The notes under the pieces were generated by a model. The model was not told the origin of the DNA, ran no database searches, and saw nothing but the letters and a program-made list of their open reading frames with translations. Of a stretch of DNA of 64,000 bases, positions 8,120-17,043 are shown in pieces. The DNA is from an uncultured Clostridia bacterium (GTDB lineage Bacteria; Bacillota; Clostridia; Saccharofermentanales; Saccharofermentanaceae): contig CALEFT010000031.1 in NCBI GenBank assembly GCA_937876985.1, forward strand, positions 1 to 64,000, in the 5' to 3' direction. Position numbers and translations under genes: made by a program. The first letter of the stretch is position 1, and the number at the start of each line of letters is the position of its first letter.

Positions 8120-8188
8120 ATTATGGCAAGTTATTTATCAGCAGAAAGCTCACCCAGGAAGCCCTGTTTTGATGAACTTCTTGCTGAA
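8120..8188 (+). repeat. 69-bp dispersed intergenic repeat, copy B
   Basis: Same unit as 61..129 in opposite orientation (63 of 69 identical). The internal hairpin arms are more worn here (three mismatches). It lies inside the 350-base gap 8081-8430. Around it, TGGGATTAG (8099-8107) and CTAATCCCA (8273-8281) form a perfect 9-base inverted pair; whether this bounds a larger element is uncertain. The rest of the gap holds the ileS promoter and no ORF that looks real. Confidence 0.75.
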
Positions 8189-8329
8189 CTAGGGGTTATC
8201 AGCATTTTTTCAACCGTTCTATCTACCAGAAGAAGTATGCGTGCAGTGCTAGCGTAAGAGTTAGAGTTTTTGCTAATCCCATAAAAAGGCGAAGATGCGA
8301 AAATGTATCTGGTTTTTTGTTGTTTTCAC

Positions 8330-8359
8330 TTGACATTGAAGTGGAATAATTCCTATAAT
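8330..8359 (+). promoter_or_regulatory. promoter of ileS
   Basis: A consensus TTGACA (8330-8335), an 18-base spacer and TATAAT (8354-8359). Only about 65 bases separate the expected start site from the ATG at 8431. That is too short for a T-box leader, and no T-box core sequence was seen. Confidence 0.8.
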
Positions 8360-8430
8360 ATCTAGTCAGTTTATGCTTAGGGGTACTATGCCCTTTGGCT
8401 AGACAAATACTAAGATTCAAGGTGAAGACT

Positions 8431-11400
8431 ATGTACAACAAAGTTTCTAAGGACATGAATTTTGTCGACAGAGAGAACGAAGTTCTAAAGTTTTGGAAAG
8501 AAAATGACATTTACAAGAAGTCAATCAGAGAGCAGAAGGATGGAGTTCCTACTTTTACTCTTTATGATGGACCTCCAACGGCAAATGGTATGCCACATAT
8601 AGGTCATATTAAGACTAGAGTAATCAAGGATGTAATTCCAAGATTCCATGCTATGAAGGGACAGAACGTAGCTTTCAAGGCTGGTTGGGACACACATGGT
8701 CTTCCAGTTGAGCTTGAAGTTGAGAAGCTTCTTGGCATTAACGGTAAGCCGCAGATTGAGGATTATGGTGTAGAGCCATTTATCGCTAAGTGTAAGGAAT
8801 CCGTTTGGAAGTATAAGGATGAGTGGGAGCAGATGAGTGATCGTGTTGGTTTCTGGGCTGACATGGAGCATCCTTATGTTACTTATGACAATAATTACAT
8901 CGAGTCTGAATGGTGGGCACTTAAGTCTATCTGGGACAAGGGTTTGCTTTATAAGGGACACAAGATTGTTCCATATTGCCCACGTTGTGGTACTGCACTT
9001 TCTAGCCATGAGGTTGCTCAGGGTTATAAGTTAGTTAAGGAGAATTCCGTATTCGTAAGATTTAAGGTTCAGGACAAGGAGAATACATATCTTGCTGCTT
9101 GGACAACTACACCTTGGACACTTCCATCTAACGTTGCACTTTGCGTTAGCCCAACTGATGAATATGCATTGATTAAGGTTGGCACAGATCTAGATGGTAG
9201 TGAGAGAGAAGTATATTACTACATGGCTCTTTGTCTTGTAGAGACGCTTTTCGCTGAGGGAACATTCGAAGTAATTGAGACAATGAAGGGTAATGACCTC
9301 GTTGGTATTAAGTATGAGCCACTTCTTCCATATGCTAATGAGGAACTAGCAAAGCTTAAGAAGAACTCACATTACGTTGTTGCTGATAATTATGTAACAA
9401 TGAGTGATGGTACTGGTATCGTTCATATTGCTCCTGCTTTTGGTGAGGATGACGCAAGAGTAGGTAGAACTAATGATCTTCCATTCGTACAGCTTGTAAA
9501 TGAAGATGGTACATTGCCAGAGGTTTGTGGAGAGGTTGCATCTATGTTTGTTAAGGATGCTGACCCAATCATCATCAAGCTTTTGAATCAGGAGGCAAAG
9601 CTTCTTAAGAAGATGCCTTATGAGCACGATTATCCATTCTGCTGGAGATGTGATACTCCACTTATTTACTATGCAAGATCTTCTTGGTTTATCGAGATGA
9701 GCAAGATGAGAGACCAGCTTCTTGAGTCAAATAGAATGGTTAATTGGTACCCAGAGTCTATTAGAGATGGTCGTATGGGAGACTTCCTTGAGAACGTAAT
9801 TGACTGGGGTATTTCTCGTGAGAGATATTGGGGTACACCACTTCCAGTTTGGGAGTGTGAGTGTGGACATAGACATTGTATTGGTTCTATTGAGGAACTT
9901 AAGTCCATGTCTAATGACTGTCCAGATGATATCGAGCTACACAAGCCATATGTTGATAATGTACACATTAAGTGTGACAAGTGTGGCGGAACGATGACTA
10001 GAGTATCAGAGGTTATCGACTGCTGGTTCGACTCTGGTGCAATGCCATTTGCTCAGTATCACTATCCATTTGAGAATAAGGAATTCTTCGATTCTCACTA
10101 TCCATGTGACTTTATTTCTGAGGCACTTGACCAGACACGTGGTTGGTTCTATTCCTTGATTGCTATTTCTACTGTTCTATTTGGAAGAGCTCCATTTAAG
10201 AACTGTATCGTAATGGGTCTTGTTCAGGATGAGAATGGTATCAAGATGAGTAAGCATAAGGGTAACGTAGTAAACCCATGGGATATTCTTAATAACCAGG
10301 GTGCTGACGCTGCTAGATGGTATTTCTATTCTGCAAATGCTCCATGGCTTCCATCTCGTTTCTCTGATAGAACAGTTAAGGAAGGCGTATCTAAGTTCAT
10401 GGGTACAGTATGGAACACATACGCATTCTATGTAATGTACGCTGATATTGATAACTTTAATCCAAATGACTATGAACTTAACGTTGATAGTCTATGTGCT
10501 ATGGATAAGTGGATTTTGTCTAGATACAATTCTCTTGTTAAGGTAATTGATAGCAAGATGGAGTCTTACGATATTACTACTGCTGCTAGAAAGCTTCAGG
10601 AGTTCACAGATGAACTTTCTAACTGGTATGTTCGTCGTTGCCGTGACAGATTCTGGGCAGGAGAGATGGTAAAGGATAAGGTAGATGCATTCATGACACT
10701 TTACACAGTGCTTGAGTCATTTACTAGACTTATTGCTCCATTTGTTCCATTTATGGCAGAGTCTATCTATCAGAACATTGTAAGAAGCGTAAACAAGGAT
10801 GCTCCACTTTCTGTACATATGTGTGATTATCCAGTAGCTAACGAGGCTTTGATTGATGAGAAGCTTGAGGAGAGCATGGATATCGTTCAGCAGGTAGTTG
10901 TACTTGGTAGAAGTGCAAGAGCAGCAGCTTCCATTAAGAACAGACAGCCTCTAGCCGATGTATATGTTGTTGCTGATGCTAAGCTTGATGACGAATATGG
11001 TCAGATTGTATGCGAGGAGCTTAATGTAATGAACATTACATGCCTCGAGGATGCTTCTTCTCTAGTAGATTACAAGTTTAAGCCACAGCTTAGAACTTGC
11101 GGACGTAAGTTTGGTCCAAAGCTTAACAGTGCTAAGGAGGTTATCGCTAATCTCCCAGGTAAGGAAACATATCAGGCACTTAAGGCTGGCCCAATTACAA
11201 TTACTGTAGATGGTGAGAATTTCGAGATGGTTGAGGAGGACTTCCTAGTAGAGACTATCCAGCCAGAAGGTCTATCTACTCAGTCTGATAAGGGAATCAC
11301 TGTTTCCTTGAGCACGGTTCTTAACGACGAGCTTATTGAGGCAGGCTTTGTAAGAGAGATGATTTCCAAGATTCAGACACTTCGTAAGGAGACTGGACTT

Positions 11401-11586
11401 GAGGTTACTGACAGAATTGTTCTTGCTTATAACGGCAACGACAAGCTTTCTTCCATTATCGAAAAGAACAAGCAGTTAATCGCTTCTGACGTTCTCGCTA
11501 ATGACATTGTAGATATGGCTTGTGAAGGTGCAGTTGAGCGTGATATCAATGGCGAGAAGATTATGCTTAAGGTAACTAAGGCATAA
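8431..11586 (+). CDS. ileS: isoleucyl-tRNA synthetase
   Basis: Charges tRNA-Ile with isoleucine and edits valine. The 1051-residue class I enzyme has the HIGH motif (H56-I57-G58-H59) and KMSKH in place of KMSKS (K605-H609). The connecting editing insertion lies between them, with Cys pairs such as CPRCGTALSSHE and CDKCGG that are likely zinc knuckles, and SWFIEMSKM. The length and the lack of an obvious C-terminal zinc finger fit the IleRS2 (eukaryote-like) group, which is associated with low mupirocin sensitivity; that assignment is inference. ATG 8431 with AGGTGA upstream is preferred over an in-frame TTG at 8395. No T-box leader is visible. Confidence 0.97.
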   Translation: MYNKVSKDMNFVDRENEVLKFWKENDIYKKSIREQKDGVPTFTLYDGPPTANGMPHIGHIKTRVIKDVIPRFHAMKGQNVAFKAGWDTHGLPVELEVEKLLGINGKPQIEDYGVEPFIAKCKESVWKYKDEWEQMSDRVGFWADMEHPYVTYDNNYIESEWWALKSIWDKGLLYKGHKIVPYCPRCGTALSSHEVAQGYKLVKENSVFVRFKVQDKENTYLAAWTTTPWTLPSNVALCVSPTDEYALIKVGTDLDGSEREVYYYMALCLVETLFAEGTFEVIETMKGNDLVGIKYEPLLPYANEELAKLKKNSHYVVADNYVTMSDGTGIVHIAPAFGEDDARVGRTNDLPFVQLVNEDGTLPEVCGEVASMFVKDADPIIIKLLNQEAKLLKKMPYEHDYPFCWRCDTPLIYYARSSWFIEMSKMRDQLLESNRMVNWYPESIRDGRMGDFLENVIDWGISRERYWGTPLPVWECECGHRHCIGSIEELKSMSNDCPDDIELHKPYVDNVHIKCDKCGGTMTRVSEVIDCWFDSGAMPFAQYHYPFENKEFFDSHYPCDFISEALDQTRGWFYSLIAISTVLFGRAPFKNCIVMGLVQDENGIKMSKHKGNVVNPWDILNNQGADAARWYFYSANAPWLPSRFSDRTVKEGVSKFMGTVWNTYAFYVMYADIDNFNPNDYELNVDSLCAMDKWILSRYNSLVKVIDSKMESYDITTAARKLQEFTDELSNWYVRRCRDRFWAGEMVKDKVDAFMTLYTVLESFTRLIAPFVPFMAESIYQNIVRSVNKDAPLSVHMCDYPVANEALIDEKLEESMDIVQQVVVLGRSARAAASIKNRQPLADVYVVADAKLDDEYGQIVCEELNVMNITCLEDASSLVDYKFKPQLRTCGRKFGPKLNSAKEVIANLPGKETYQALKAGPITITVDGENFEMVEEDFLVETIQPEGLSTQSDKGITVSLSTVLNDELIEAGFVREMISKIQTLRKETGLEVTDRIVLAYNGNDKLSSIIEKNKQLIASDVLANDIVDMACEGAVERDINGEKIMLKVTKA

Positions 11587-11658
11587 AGTGTTAGAGAAAA
11601 AATCTATCTGAAATGTTATGGGTGTATAAAGTAAGGCTATGAAACGGAGGTATAAGAT

Positions 11659-12369
11659 ATGTTGATTAATATTTTCAGATCAGGCATGTCCATGAAGGAA
11701 ATATTGCTATCTGCTATTATCATGTTCATTGCTTTGACTGTATCGTTTGCTGTACATGAGTTTGCACATGCTTTTGTTGCATATAAGTTTGGCGACGATA
11801 CACCTTATAACATGGGTAGAGTTACGCTTAATCCATTGGCCCATGTTGATCCGATGGGAACGGTTATGCTTTTGCTTTTCGGATTTGGCTGGGGAAAGCC
11901 AGTTCCTGTAAATGCTAGCAGGTTCAACAAGCTCAAGAGCAAAAGAGCGATGAGGATACTTGTCGACTTGGCAGGTGTTATTGCAAATCTCTTGCTTGCT
12001 TTAGTTGCTTCGTTGATACTTGGAAGCGTGTTTGGAATTGTTGGGCTTAGAAGTACGCCAGTTATCTCGTTTTTTTCAGGATTGCTTAGCTACATAATAG
12101 ATTTCTCAATTTTGCTCATGGCATTTAATCTGATACCTATTCCACCTCTTGATGGCTCTAGAGTGTTAGATGAGATTATTCCAACAAAATGGAAGTTCTC
12201 GAACGGATATATGACATTTAAGCGTAATGCGCCACAGATTTTTATGATGTTAATCTTCGCGGATATGATATTTGATATTGGTATTATCTCGTCGTTCATT
12301 AATCTTATTCGTGTTCCGGTTGTTTTTGTCTGCAATTACTTAATTGCTGTTATGATTCAAATACTATAA
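11659..12369 (+). CDS. site-2 protease family (M50) membrane metalloprotease
   Basis: A 236-residue integral membrane protein. The zinc motif H33-E-F-A-H37 lies in the first long helix, NPLAHVDPMG follows, and the second metal motif is NLIPIPPLDGSRV. Several hydrophobic helices run through the rest. It has no PDZ domain, unlike RseP later in this window. Members of this family of unknown substrate commonly sit between housekeeping genes in Clostridia, here before trpS and scpAB. CGGAGG precedes the ATG. Confidence 0.88.
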   Translation: MLINIFRSGMSMKEILLSAIIMFIALTVSFAVHEFAHAFVAYKFGDDTPYNMGRVTLNPLAHVDPMGTVMLLLFGFGWGKPVPVNASRFNKLKSKRAMRILVDLAGVIANLLLALVASLILGSVFGIVGLRSTPVISFFSGLLSYIIDFSILLMAFNLIPIPPLDGSRVLDEIIPTKWKFSNGYMTFKRNAPQIFMMLIFADMIFDIGIISSFINLIRVPVVFVCNYLIAVMIQIL

Positions 12370-12394
12370 AACTAATTTATCTTCGGAGGGAAGT

Positions 12395-13384
12395 ATGACA
12401 AAGAAAATAATTGTTTCAGGCTCTAGACCAACAGGTAATATTCACCTAGGAAATTATTTTGGTGCTATTGCTAATTGGGTAAATCTTCAGGAGGAGTATG
12501 ACTGTAATTTCTTTATTGCAGACTGGCATGCTCTTACAACTGGATATGCTGAAACAGAGGTTCTTCGTAAGAATACTTTAGGACTTGCTGCGGATTATAT
12601 TGCTTCTGGACTTGATCCAAAGAAGTGCGTTATTTTCCAGCAGTCAGCGGTTAAGGAGCATGCAGAATTGTTCTTGCTTCTTGCTATGAATACTCCACTT
12701 TCTTGGCTTGAGCGTTGTCCAACATATAAGGACATGATTGCTAATATGAAGGAGAAGGATATCACAACATATGGCTTCCTTGGCTATCCTGCACTTATGG
12801 CAGCAGATATTCTTCTATATAAGTCTGACTTGGTACCAGTTGGTGAGGACCAGACTCCACATCTTGAGCTTGCTAGAGAGATGTGCAGAAGATTTAACTT
12901 CATCTATGGTAAGCAGGTATTTACTGAGCCAGAGCCAATTTTCACAAAGGCGAAGGTTCTTCCAGGTACAGATGGTCGTAAGATGAGTAAGAGTTACGGT
13001 AATACAATTGCGCTTTCTGATACACCAGATGAGGTTAATAAGAAGGTACGAGGAATGATTACAGATACTTCAAGAATTCGTAAGGACGACCCTGGTCACC
13101 CAGATGTTTGTTCTGTATATGCATTCCACAAGGTATTCTCCGAGGATAAGGTTGAGTCTATTTGTGAGCAGTGCAAGAAGGGCGAGATTGGCTGCGTAGC
13201 TTGTAAGAAGATGCTTGCAGAAAGAATCGCAGAATTCCATACACCAATCTACGAAAAGCGTACAGATCTTCTCACACACGAAGATACACTTATTGATATT
13301 CTTAACGATGGTTCTAATAGAGCACGCCTTAAGGCACAGGCTACTATGCAGGAAGTAAGAGAAGCTGTAAGAATCGGATTCTAA
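12395..13384 (+). CDS. trpS: tryptophanyl-tRNA synthetase
   Basis: Class I synthetase that charges tRNA-Trp. The 329-residue length is typical. It opens with the nucleotide-binding SGSRPTGNIHLGNYFGA (HIGH equivalent HLGN), contains the GEDQTPHLELARE dimer/ATP segment, and ends the catalytic core with the KMSKS motif in DGRKMSKSYGN. CGGAGGGA lies just before the ATG, 25 bases after the M50 gene. An extra cysteine-bearing segment near residues 255-270 (CEQCKKGEIGCVACKK) stands out and could bind metal. Regulation was not identified. Confidence 0.96.
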   Translation: MTKKIIVSGSRPTGNIHLGNYFGAIANWVNLQEEYDCNFFIADWHALTTGYAETEVLRKNTLGLAADYIASGLDPKKCVIFQQSAVKEHAELFLLLAMNTPLSWLERCPTYKDMIANMKEKDITTYGFLGYPALMAADILLYKSDLVPVGEDQTPHLELAREMCRRFNFIYGKQVFTEPEPIFTKAKVLPGTDGRKMSKSYGNTIALSDTPDEVNKKVRGMITDTSRIRKDDPGHPDVCSVYAFHKVFSEDKVESICEQCKKGEIGCVACKKMLAERIAEFHTPIYEKRTDLLTHEDTLIDILNDGSNRARLKAQATMQEVREAVRIGF

Positions 13385-13435
13385 GAAGCTGATTACAATT
13401 AAGATAAGATAGAATACAAATAGGAGAGCAAATCG

Positions 13436-14221
13436 ATGGCCGGAAATGATATGGAAATGGTAAAAACAATTCCAGAACTCAAAATCAAGAATTTTGAAGG
13501 CCCGCTTGATTTGCTTTTTCATTTGATTGAGAAGAATGATATAGACATTTACGACATTCCAATTTCTAGTATTACTGAGCAGTATTTGGCTTTCCTTGAA
13601 GATATGAAGTCTCTTGATATGGAGGTAGCTTCAGAGTTTCTTGTAATGGCTGCAACACTAGTACATATTAAGTCTAGGATGATGCTTCCAGATAGAAGGC
13701 TCGATTCTACTGAGGAGGGAGAAGATCCAAGAGAAGAATTGGTTATCAGCCTTCTTAGATATAAGAGATGTAAGCTGCTTGCTACTCAGATTAAGGAGAG
13801 ACACGCATCCTATAAGAATTGCTTCTACAGATTGCCATCTACTGCAAAGTCTTTGGGAATTGAAATTGTAAGTCCTCCGCAAGAGTTCGAGAAAGAATTG
13901 TTCGATAAGAGTGTAGAAGAGGTTTGTCAAAGAAACTCAGTTCGTTTTACAGACATTTCTACGAAAATTACGCACATCCTAAGACGCGATAAGATGAGCG
14001 TTAAAGAGCGAATGACTAAGGTGTGGAATAAGATTACAAGTAAGGGCAAGATGTTCTTCCATGAGCTTTTCGAGAGGGACAAGAACAAAGAAGAGCCAGA
14101 GAAGATAGACAAGATAGTAAGCTTCTTGGCGGTGCTAGAGTTACTTAGATCAAACAAGATTAATGCAGAGCAGAAGAAGCCATTCGATGTGATTATGCTT
14201 GAAGAGAAGCGAGGAGAATAA
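13436..14221 (+). CDS. scpA: segregation and condensation protein A
   Basis: The kleisin subunit that joins Smc and ScpB into the bacterial condensin. The 261-residue product shows the characteristic IKNFEGPLDLLFHLIEKNDIDIYDIP opening helix segment, the SLDMEVASEFLVMAATLVHIKSRMMLP helix that contacts Smc, and a C-terminal winged-helix region. GGAGAG precedes ATG 13436. scpB starts one base after this stop codon, so the two are tightly coupled, as in most Firmicutes. Confidence 0.95.
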   Translation: MAGNDMEMVKTIPELKIKNFEGPLDLLFHLIEKNDIDIYDIPISSITEQYLAFLEDMKSLDMEVASEFLVMAATLVHIKSRMMLPDRRLDSTEEGEDPREELVISLLRYKRCKLLATQIKERHASYKNCFYRLPSTAKSLGIEIVSPPQEFEKELFDKSVEEVCQRNSVRFTDISTKITHILRRDKMSVKERMTKVWNKITSKGKMFFHELFERDKNKEEPEKIDKIVSFLAVLELLRSNKINAEQKKPFDVIMLEEKRGE

Positions 14222-14222
14222 G

Positions 14223-14972
14223 ATGGACGAGATATTAGAGGGTTTTACACAAGAGTCGATAGAGGACCTTGGTGCGCCTAAGACGGTTAAGAGTAAGAAG
14301 AATAGTGCGAATGAGGAGTATGTGGACGATTTTGAACTTCCGATTCAGTCTTTGTCTGCTGCGCTCGAGGCGATTTTGTTCGTGAATGGAGATTCTGTCT
14401 CGATAGATAAGCTCGAAGAAATTACTGGAATTTCCAAGGTCGAGATCGAAAAGGCTATGAGCAAGCTCATCGATAGCTACGAGAATAACCCATGGGGTGG
14501 ACTTCTTATTCGCAAGGTGGACGATTCATATATTATGTGTACGAAGCCTGGTATGCATAAAGTAATTGAGAGAATGTTTACTCCGAAGATGCGTCCACCA
14601 TTAAGCCAAGCATCGTATGAGACACTAGCTGTAATTGCATATAATCAGCCAGTTACCAGAGCGCAGGTAGAGGCGGTTAGAGGCGTGTCTTCAGACTCTA
14701 TTATTTCTAGACTTCTTGATAGAGGATGGATTAAGGAGGCTGGAACACTAGATGCTCCAGGAAGACCAACGTTATTTGCTACAAGTGAGCAGTTTTTGCT
14801 TGAGTTTGGTATTTCTTCTATTGATGAATTGCCATCAATGGAGCTTATGAGTTATAAGTCAATTCGTGATTTGGAAAGCACCCTTAAGGATGCAGTCGGT
14901 GGAGAAAATCCAAATCAAATCTCGATTGATACTCTTATGTCTACAAACTCAGAGGACGAGAACGAAGAATAA
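14223..14972 (+). CDS. scpB: segregation and condensation protein B
   Basis: Dimeric winged-helix partner of ScpA in the Smc complex. The 249-residue protein has the ALEAILFVNGDSVSIDKLEEITGI first winged helix and the LSQASYETLAVIAYNQPVTRAQVEAVRGV second one. Acidic low-complexity tails occur at both ends. The frame is open from a TTG at 14199, but GAGGAG at about 14211 directs initiation to ATG 14223, one base after scpA. Confidence 0.95.
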   Translation: MDEILEGFTQESIEDLGAPKTVKSKKNSANEEYVDDFELPIQSLSAALEAILFVNGDSVSIDKLEEITGISKVEIEKAMSKLIDSYENNPWGGLLIRKVDDSYIMCTKPGMHKVIERMFTPKMRPPLSQASYETLAVIAYNQPVTRAQVEAVRGVSSDSIISRLLDRGWIKEAGTLDAPGRPTLFATSEQFLLEFGISSIDELPSMELMSYKSIRDLESTLKDAVGGENPNQISIDTLMSTNSEDENEE

Positions 14973-14986
14973 CCGAGGAGTAAAGA

Positions 14987-15913
14987 ATGCCAGGAATAAT
15001 TGATTCAATATCTAAGAATATAGATAGCATGAGTAAGGGCCATAAGGCAATTGCTAATTATTTGCTAGAAAACTACGACAAGGCCGCATATATGACTGCT
15101 GCAAAGCTCGGAGAAGCATGTCAGGTGTCAGAATCTACTGTCGTTCGATTTACTATGGAGCTTGGCTTCGAAGGCTATCCGCACTTTCAGAAAAGCCTCA
15201 AGGAAGAACTTAAGTCGAAGCTTACGTCTGTACAAAGGCTCAATTCCACAGAGCGTTTTGCCGATGATGCAAGTGCAATTCGAGACATAATGCAGGCAGA
15301 CATCGAAAACCTCAAAAGCACGCTTAACGAGGTTAGCGAAGAGGCTTTCGATGAGGCAGTAAATTCAATATTAGGTGCGCGTAAGATTTATCTTATGGGA
15401 CTTCGTTCGTCTGCGCCACTTTCATCTTTTATGCATTTTTACATGACCTTGCTATTCGACGATGTGGTGCATATTTATAGTAATAGTGCAAACGAGGTTT
15501 TTGAGCAAATCTTGCCAATTACTGATAAGGATGTAATGATTGGAATTTCTTTCCCAAGATATTCACAGCGAACAATTAATTCGATGGCATATGCCAAATC
15601 TAAGGGAGCGAAGGTAATCGTGATAACTGATAAGGACAATACTGCGCTTACTTTGAATGCTGATATTAAGCTTTTCGCGAAGTCTTCGATGGCGTCCTTT
15701 GTTGACTCACTTACGGCTCCGCTTTCTCTTATAAACGCGCTTCTGGTTACGCTTGGAATGCACCGTAAGGATCATATCAAGTCTTCGTTTGAAGCATTAG
15801 AACAGCTATGGTCTCAGTTCAGCGTATATGAGGGCGGCAAGGATAGATTAGACGAACAGGAATCTGATATCATAATAGAAAACGACAAGGAGGTCGAGAC
15901 AAATGAAGGATAA
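14987..15913 (+). CDS. MurR/RpiR-family transcription regulator
   Basis: A 308-residue regulator with an N-terminal HTH (about 1-80; MTAAKLGEACQVSESTVVRFTMELGFEGYPHFQ) and a C-terminal SIS sugar-phosphate-binding domain (about 125-265; KIYLMGLRSSAPLSSFM, MIGISFPRYSQRTI). This family senses phosphosugars such as MurNAc-6-P or GlcN-6-P. The acidic C-terminal extension of about 30 residues is unusual. It follows scpB by 14 bases and overlaps the HutP-family gene by 11 bases, so it shares their transcript. No sugar operon is adjacent; the target is unknown. Confidence 0.88.
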   Translation: MPGIIDSISKNIDSMSKGHKAIANYLLENYDKAAYMTAAKLGEACQVSESTVVRFTMELGFEGYPHFQKSLKEELKSKLTSVQRLNSTERFADDASAIRDIMQADIENLKSTLNEVSEEAFDEAVNSILGARKIYLMGLRSSAPLSSFMHFYMTLLFDDVVHIYSNSANEVFEQILPITDKDVMIGISFPRYSQRTINSMAYAKSKGAKVIVITDKDNTALTLNADIKLFAKSSMASFVDSLTAPLSLINALLVTLGMHRKDHIKSSFEALEQLWSQFSVYEGGKDRLDEQESDIIIENDKEVETNEG

Positions 15914-16331
15914 TGCGATGATTATTCCAGATAGTAAGCTTACTTCTTCAGCTGTTATTCGCTTGGCACTTACGGATACGATGGCCCAGGAGTCAGAACT
16001 TAAGGCTAAGCTAGCTCAAGAGGGAATTAAAGCGACTGCAATCAACTTTGGAGGAGAATTTGTCACTTCTGTCTCGAAAATCATCGAGCGTACAATAAAT
16101 GCGGCTGAGCGTGAGGGCATTATCTCGAATTCTCATAATGACGAGGGTGCAGTTGCTGGTGCTTGTCGCGAGGCGGTTTCTCAAATAGCACAGAAGGCAA
16201 TAGGTCTTAATATTGGTGGCAAGATTGCAATTGCTCGCTATGGAAATCACTTGAGCGTTTGTCTATATTTTGGTATTGGTCTACTTAACTTGAATGAAAT
16301 AGCTATTGGTCTAGGCCATAGAGCTATCTAA
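15903..16331 (+). CDS. HutP-family RNA-binding protein
   Basis: In Bacillus, HutP is a hexameric antiterminator that needs L-histidine and Mg2+ to bind hut mRNA. The 142-residue product here has the family core (HNDEGAVAGACREAVSQI and IARYGNHLSVCLYFGIGLLNLNEIAIGLGHRAI). By eye, His78 and His139 correspond to two of the three metal-binding histidines of the Bacillus protein, while the third position appears to be Gly82. No histidine-utilisation gene is nearby. The start has GGAGG at about 15889 within the regulator gene. In Clostridia this protein is likely a different RNA-level regulator (inference). Confidence 0.8.
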   Translation: MKDNAMIIPDSKLTSSAVIRLALTDTMAQESELKAKLAQEGIKATAINFGGEFVTSVSKIIERTINAAEREGIISNSHNDEGAVAGACREAVSQIAQKAIGLNIGGKIAIARYGNHLSVCLYFGIGLLNLNEIAIGLGHRAI

Positions 16332-16360
16332 TATAATACTTAGGATTTGGAGGAATTAAT

Positions 16361-17029
16361 ATGTCACAGATTTATCAGATTGCAATTGATGGTCCAGCTG
16401 GTTCTGGTAAGAGTACTCTTGCTAAGGGTGTAGCTAAGAAATTAGGCATTATGTACCTTGATACTGGAGCAATGTATAGAACTTGTGCGGTTGCTGCAAT
16501 TAAGGCTGGTGTTGATCCTAAGGATAATGACAGCGTTTCTAAGTTAATCGAGTCAATGAAGCTAGAAGTAAAGTTCATCGATGGAGTACAGCACATGATT
16601 CTTAACGGAGAGGATGTTACAGCTATTCTTAGAACTCCAGATGTTTCAAAGGCTGCCTCTGATATTTCTGCACTTCCAGTAGTTAGAACTTCTATGGTTA
16701 ATATGCAAAGAGATATTGCTAAGTCGGAGACTTTTGTTCTCGATGGTAGAGATATTGGTTCAAATGTTCTTCCAGATGCTAAATATAAGTTCTTTGTTAC
16801 AGCTTCAGCAGAGGTAAGAGCTCAAAGAAGACTACTAGAGGATAAGGAGAAGGGAAATTCTACACAAACCTTCGAGGAGGTTCTTGCAGATATTAAGTAT
16901 CGTGATTTGCAGGATTCTACTAGAGAATTTGCTCCACTTATTCAGACAGAAGATGCTATCTTGATTGATACATCAAATATCACTATTGAGCAAACACTTG
17001 AAGCACTTCTTAGTAAGGTAAACGAGTGA
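16361..17029 (+). CDS. cmk: cytidylate kinase
   Basis: Phosphorylates CMP and dCMP with ATP. The 222-residue protein has the Walker A loop GPAGSGKST at the N-terminus, the YLDTGAMYRT substrate segment, VLDGRDIGSNVLPDAKYKFF, and the lid with paired arginines (RAQRRLLED). TTGGAGGAATT precedes the ATG. The stop overlaps the GTG from which the next reading frame opens, and cmk followed by ispH-rpsA is a standard clostridial order. Confidence 0.96.
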   Translation: MSQIYQIAIDGPAGSGKSTLAKGVAKKLGIMYLDTGAMYRTCAVAAIKAGVDPKDNDSVSKLIESMKLEVKFIDGVQHMILNGEDVTAILRTPDVSKAASDISALPVVRTSMVNMQRDIAKSETFVLDGRDIGSNVLPDAKYKFFVTASAEVRAQRRLLEDKEKGNSTQTFEEVLADIKYRDLQDSTREFAPLIQTEDAILIDTSNITIEQTLEALLSKVNE

Positions 17030-17043
17030 TAAGAGGCGAAGCT

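Noticed and set aside
8189..8430. T-box riboswitch upstream of ileS
   Set aside because: The promoter is only about 100 bases from the ATG, and no T-box core or following terminator is visible.
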